Below, piece after piece: positions 14,031-16,911 of a stretch of DNA of 16,911 bases (position 1 is its first letter; every line of letters begins with the position of its first letter). Under the pieces are notes generated by a model. It was not told where the DNA came from. It saw only the letters and a program-made list of their open reading frames with translations, and made no database searches. Position numbers and translations under genes: made by a program. Location of the stretch: contig JAEXBU010000008.1 of assembly GCA_023393815.1 (NCBI GenBank), forward strand, positions 1 through 16,911, in the 5' to 3' direction. This DNA comes from Bacillota bacterium (GTDB taxonomy: Bacteria; Bacillota; Clostridia; Tissierellales; Peptoniphilaceae).

Positions 14031-14045
14031 GCGGGATTTTATACT
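13999..14045 (+). promoter_or_regulatory. hcp promoter with activator-type dyad at about -41.5
   Basis: A -10 box TATACT (14040-14045) has no real -35: 17 bp upstream is CGTACA, part of the dyad. The predicted start is near 14052, which puts the dyad centre (14010.5) about 41.5 bp upstream, the usual class II site for Crp/Fnr-type activators. The core GTAAC-N4-GTTAC resembles what I recall of clostridial HcpR sites. Confidence 0.65.
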
Positions 14046-14093
14046 GGGATAAAAGCACGTGAAGTCAGTAAAAAGAAATAGAGGAGGCAGTAT

Positions 14094-15713
14094 ATGTTTT
14101 GTTTTCAATGTCAAGAAACAGCCGGAAATAAGGGTTGTACCGTAAAAGGGGTTTGCGGAAAAACCAAAGACGTGGCGGATTTACAGGATTTGCTTATTTA
14201 CGTCACCAAGGGATTGGCGCAAGTGGCCAACCGCAAAGGGGATTTAGGCGACAAAAAGGTGGCCGTGCAAGATCGAATCGCCGACAATTTATTCACCACC
14301 ATAACCAATGCGAACTTTAACGCAAATACGGTGGAAGACTATATCGTAAAGACCCTGGATATGAAAAGGGAATTGGCAGAAGGCATGAAAGATTTGCCCG
14401 CCGAAGCGGCCTTTGATGTGCGAGACGGTTTGACGGAGGCTGCAAAGAGCGACGCCGTCGGCGTGTTGGCCACAAAGAACGAAGACGTCCGTTCTCTTCG
14501 CGAACTCATTACCTATGGATTAAAGGGCACCGCGGCCTACACCCGTCACGCCAACGTACTGGGATTTAGAGACGATTCCGTCCACGCTTTTATTTTCGAG
14601 ACGCTGGAGAAACTCACCGACGATCGTCTCACGGTATCCGACCTCGTAGATCTCACATTGAAGACCGGCGAGAATGGCGTCAAGGCTATGGCCTTATTGG
14701 ATGAAGCCAACACGACGAAATTCGGCCATCCGGAAATGACGGAGGTGTCTCTGGAACCGAGGGACAATCCGGGGATTTTAATTTCCGGGCACGATTTAAA
14801 GGATATGGAAGAATTGCTCAAGCAAACGGAGGGCACCGGCGTAGACGTCTACACCCACTCGGAAATGCTCCCCGCCAACTACTACCCAGCTTTTAAAAAG
14901 TACGAGCACTTTGTGGGGAATTACGGCGGCAGCTGGTGGCACCAAAAAGAAGAATTTGCATCCTTTAACGGACCGGTTCTCATGACGACCAACTGCATCG
15001 TGCCCCCGAAAGACGACAGCTACCTGGACCGCCTCTACACCACCGGCGTGGCCGCCTACCCCGGTGCGAAGTATATCGGCGAAGACGAAGGGGGTCACAA
15101 GGACTTTTCCGCCCTTATCGAACAGGCCAAGACTTGTAAAGCGCCGGAAAAAATCGAGGAAGGAACTCTTATCGGCGGCTTTGCCCACAACCAAGTGCTG
15201 GCTTTGGCGGACAAAGTGGTGGACGGAGTGAAGAGTGGCGCCATTCGGAAATTCGTAGTTATGGGTGGCTGCGACGGCCGTCAAAAAGATCGGAACTATT
15301 ACGAAGAGTTTGCCAAAGCTCTGCCCGAGGATACGGTGATTTTAACCGCCGGCTGTGCCAAGTATCGCTACAACAAATTGTGTATGGGCGACATCGGCGG
15401 CATTCCTCGCGTACTGGACGCAGGCCAATGCAACGATTCCTATTCCCTCGCCGTCATCGCCTTGAAGTTGAAAGAAATCTTCGGTTTAAACGACATCAAC
15501 GAGTTGCCCATCGTCTACAACATCGCTTGGTACGAACAAAAGGCCGTTATCGTCCTCTTGGCCCTCTTGTCCTTAGGCGTGAAAAATATTCATCTGGGAC
15601 CCACCTTGCCCGCCTTTTTAAGCGACAATGTAGTGAAAGTATTGGTAGAAAATTTCAACATCGCCCCCAACGGGACGGTGGAAGAAGATATTCAAAATAT
15701 GATTTTCTCCTAA
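14094..15713 (+). CDS. hcp: Hydroxylamine reductase / hybrid cluster protein
   Basis: 539 residues, the normal length. Cytoplasmic iron-sulfur protein that reduces hydroxylamine to ammonia in vitro and is linked to nitric oxide detoxification and S-nitrosylation. The N-terminal cysteines Cys3, Cys6, Cys15 and Cys21 (C-x2-C-x8-C-x5-C) bind a [4Fe-4S] cluster and mark the class I enzyme of strict anaerobes. By motif I assign the hybrid 4Fe-2O-2S cluster ligands as His233 (SGHDL), Glu257 (HSEM), Cys301 (TNCIVPP), Cys393 (GGCDGR), Cys421 (TAGCAKY), Cys446 (GQCNDS), Glu481 and Lys483 (WYEQK); all are present, so the enzyme should be active. GAGGAGG precedes the ATG. It is a single-gene unit, preceded by the Crp/Fnr-type regulator and its dyad, with a terminator 12 bases after the stop. 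No Hcr reductase gene is adjacent. Confidence 0.96.
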   Translation: MFCFQCQETAGNKGCTVKGVCGKTKDVADLQDLLIYVTKGLAQVANRKGDLGDKKVAVQDRIADNLFTTITNANFNANTVEDYIVKTLDMKRELAEGMKDLPAEAAFDVRDGLTEAAKSDAVGVLATKNEDVRSLRELITYGLKGTAAYTRHANVLGFRDDSVHAFIFETLEKLTDDRLTVSDLVDLTLKTGENGVKAMALLDEANTTKFGHPEMTEVSLEPRDNPGILISGHDLKDMEELLKQTEGTGVDVYTHSEMLPANYYPAFKKYEHFVGNYGGSWWHQKEEFASFNGPVLMTTNCIVPPKDDSYLDRLYTTGVAAYPGAKYIGEDEGGHKDFSALIEQAKTCKAPEKIEEGTLIGGFAHNQVLALADKVVDGVKSGAIRKFVVMGGCDGRQKDRNYYEEFAKALPEDTVILTAGCAKYRYNKLCMGDIGGIPRVLDAGQCNDSYSLAVIALKLKEIFGLNDINELPIVYNIAWYEQKAVIVLLALLSLGVKNIHLGPTLPAFLSDNVVKVLVENFNIAPNGTVEEDIQNMIFS

Positions 15714-15724
15714 GGGAGTTTACG

Positions 15725-15751
15725 AAAAAGCCGCCGTGTGGCGGTTTTTTT
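15725..15751 (+). terminator. Intrinsic terminator of hcp (first copy of a duplicated element)
   Basis: AAAAAG-CCGCC-GTGT-GGCGG then seven T. From 15740 to 15761 it is identical over 22 bp to 16846-16867. Confidence 0.9.
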
Positions 15752-15761
15752 ACTTGGATCG
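15740..15761 (+). repeat. Direct repeat flanking the methyltransferase gene, copy 1
   Basis: The 22-bp segment consisting of GGCGG, T7 and ACTTGGATCG is identical to copy 2 at 16846-16867, and the preceding hairpin arms (CCGCC) are also shared, with different loops (GTGT here, ATAT in copy 2). It follows hcp. Confidence 0.8.
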
Positions 15762-15836
15762 AAAAAGGGTCATCCATTTAAACAGAAAACGGAAGAAAAG
15801 AGTGCGTTTGCCCTATAAGATTGGGTTAAAATGAGA

Positions 15837-15842
15837 TATAAT
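15837..15842 (+). promoter_or_regulatory. Probable -10 box of the methyltransferase gene
   Basis: A perfect TATAAT with no convincing -35 box at the normal distance (TTGCCC at 15808 is 23 bp away). The predicted leader is about 48 bases and ends in AAGGAGGTG. Confidence 0.4.
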
Positions 15843-15896
15843 ATCATAAACATCTAATGAGACGAAATTGCAACGAAGGCAAGGAGGTGCGTCTGG

Positions 15897-16733
15897 GTGG
15901 GAAAAGTAAAGATCGAAAAGAATACTGTGCAAGAAACATTGATTATCCCCTTATACGGCAGAAAAATGTGTGCCGAAAAGTTCCCCGAACTTTACACAGA
16001 TTGTTTCGCGAAGGGTTTGTGTGACAGGTTGGATTATGATTTCTCTGAACTAGAGAGAAAGAATCGTTTGTTTTTCTACGAATTCGGCGCACTGGAAGCC
16101 GCGATGCGTCAGTTAGATATGATGTGGGAAGTGAAAGAATATCTGAAGATGTATCCCGAAGCTGCGATCGTCAATCTCGGTTGCGGTTTGGATGAAACCG
16201 CAAAGGCTTGCGACAATGGAAGATGTACGATCGTCAATGTGGATTTTCCCGACGTGATAGAGGTCAGAGACCGCTTGATTTCAAAGGGCGAAAGAGAGAG
16301 CAACATTGCCTGCGATTTAAAAAATTACGCGTGGATGCGTGAAGTTGACGGTTCAAAGGGAGCGATTTTCTTTGCGGCGGGAGTATTTCATTATTTTCAA
16401 AGAGACGAAGTCAAGGACCTGGTTTTAGAACTTTCTAAAACCTATGGAGGGGGTCGTTTGATTTTTGACAGTGTGGGCAAGCTCGGATTAAAGTGGATGA
16501 TGGCAAAGACGCTGAAGAATATGGGTATTCGCGATGTAGAAGGGCTATTTTATACGGACAATCCGACGCGCGATCTTCATTGGTCGGATAAAATAAAAAT
16601 TACGTCAAAAGGCTATATGTTAGGCTACTACGATATGAAGAGCCCCAATATCCGCGCCTCTCATCGCTTGCTCGCAAGAATAGGCGATGGAGCCATGAAG
16701 ATGGCCATCCATAGAATGGAGTTTGTCGAATAG
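15897..16733 (+). CDS. SAM-dependent methyltransferase, leucine carboxyl methyltransferase/TcmP-like
   Basis: 278 residues from a GTG start, chosen because AAGGAGGTG ends seven bases upstream. The N-terminal half is helical (TVQETLIIPLYGRKMCAEKF is typical of the LCM/TcmP group), then AAIVNLGCGLDETA at about residues 89-102 is the SAM-binding motif I, and TIVNVDFPDVIEVRDRLI the following acidic motif with Asp binding the ribose. FAAGVFHYFQRDEV resembles motif IV/post-IV and the rest completes the Rossmann fold. Members of COG3315 methylate carboxylates or hydroxyls of small molecules or proteins; the substrate here is unknown. By eye the codon use is lower in GC than its neighbours. It is a single-gene unit, bracketed by two near-identical terminator elements, so it may be a cassette acquired by transfer. 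Confidence 0.85.
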   Translation: MGKVKIEKNTVQETLIIPLYGRKMCAEKFPELYTDCFAKGLCDRLDYDFSELERKNRLFFYEFGALEAAMRQLDMMWEVKEYLKMYPEAAIVNLGCGLDETAKACDNGRCTIVNVDFPDVIEVRDRLISKGERESNIACDLKNYAWMREVDGSKGAIFFAAGVFHYFQRDEVKDLVLELSKTYGGGRLIFDSVGKLGLKWMMAKTLKNMGIRDVEGLFYTDNPTRDLHWSDKIKITSKGYMLGYYDMKSPNIRASHRLLARIGDGAMKMAIHRMEFVE

Positions 16734-16761
16734 AAAGAACGAAATGTGAGATAGGCCGGGG

Positions 16762-16783
16762 CATTCGCGGAAAACAGCGAATG
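16762..16783 (+). repeat. Small inverted repeat after the methyltransferase gene
   Basis: CATTCGC (16762-16768) and GCGAATG (16777-16783) around an 8-nt loop, 29 bases after the stop codon, with no T-run. It could be an mRNA-end hairpin. Confidence 0.4.
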
Positions 16784-16829
16784 GAGGATGAAGGAGACGG
16801 AAAATCGGATTTGGCGAAGGAATTTCACG

Positions 16830-16857
16830 AAAAAAACCGCCATATGGCGGTTTTTTT
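16830..16857 (+). terminator. Intrinsic terminator after the methyltransferase gene (second copy)
   Basis: AAAAAA-CCGCC-ATAT-GGCGG followed by seven T. It is about 97 bases after the stop codon. Confidence 0.88.
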
Positions 16858-16867
16858 ACTTGGATCG
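16846..16867 (+). repeat. Direct repeat flanking the methyltransferase gene, copy 2
   Basis: Identical over 22 bp to 15740-15761 (GGCGG, T7, ACTTGGATCG), in the same orientation, 1106 bp downstream. Confidence 0.8.
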
Positions 16868-16911
16868 GCGGCGGCACTCAAACAATAAATCTCGAAAACA
16901 CCCTACAGACC

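Noticed and set aside
16620..16877. 85-residue minus-strand frame near the window end
   Set aside because: Antisense of the methyltransferase end and its terminator; no ribosome site and no coding character.
1..16911. CRISPR array, transposase, toxin-antitoxin or defence cluster
   Set aside because: No regularly spaced repeats, transposase motifs or recognisable defence genes are visible on either strand.

Overview
The window looks like a chromosomal segment of a strictly anaerobic, amino-acid- or butyrate-metabolising Firmicute. The supporting signs are strong AGGAGG ribosome sites, many short intrinsic terminators, S-layer-homology (SLH) cell-wall proteins, a butyryl-CoA dehydrogenase/Etf cluster, a ferredoxin-dependent 2-oxoacid oxidoreductase and a class I (strict-anaerobe type) hybrid cluster protein. 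The protein style, with SLH plus Ig-like adhesins and moderately GC-rich codon use, makes me think of the Tissierellia/Peptoniphilaceae. That placement is an inference from memory, not a database result.

Layout. 1-1529: 3' part of a large surface protein (Ig-like repeats, then C-terminal SLH domains) and its terminator. 1575-2048: long leader with a good promoter and several inverted repeats. 2049-5046: acyl-CoA dehydrogenase, etfB and etfA in one operon, closed by a strong terminator. 5091-5856: non-coding stretch with a promoter-driven tRNA-Val(GAC) that has a mispaired acceptor stem, followed by tandem 10-bp repeats and an orphan terminator; it may be the scar of an integrated element. 5857-6822: 3-hydroxyacyl-CoA dehydrogenase. 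7079-8884: secreted SLH plus leucine-rich-repeat protein. 9034-12811 (minus strand): tightly packed six-gene operon, in transcription order a P-loop ATPase, a 2x[4Fe-4S] ferredoxin, oxidoreductase alpha, beta and gamma subunits, and a ferritin-like di-iron protein. 13017-13992 (plus): a small very basic protein overlapping a Crp/Fnr-family regulator. 14094-15713: hydroxylamine reductase/hybrid cluster protein (hcp). 15897-16733: a SAM-dependent methyltransferase bracketed by two near-identical terminator sequences.

How it fits together. The dehydrogenases and Etf carry out steps of the butyryl-CoA pathway; Etf/Bcd pairs in anaerobes can reduce ferredoxin by electron bifurcation. The minus-strand operon encodes a VorB-type 2-oxoacid:ferredoxin oxidoreductase, which links keto-acid oxidation (from amino acids) to the same ferredoxin pool and yields acyl-CoA. 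The ferritin-like protein and Hcp are plausible oxygen/nitrosative-stress protection for this iron-sulfur metabolism.

The best regulatory observation is a perfect 10+10 bp inverted repeat between the Crp/Fnr gene and hcp. It serves as the regulator's terminator, and its centre lies about 41.5 bp upstream of the start point predicted from the hcp -10 box, the classic position for a Crp/Fnr-type activator. No CRISPR array, transposase, toxin-antitoxin pair or clear new defence system is visible. The most unusual features are the possible integration scar at the tRNA, the P-loop ATPase and di-iron protein built into the oxidoreductase operon, and the repeat-flanked methyltransferase.
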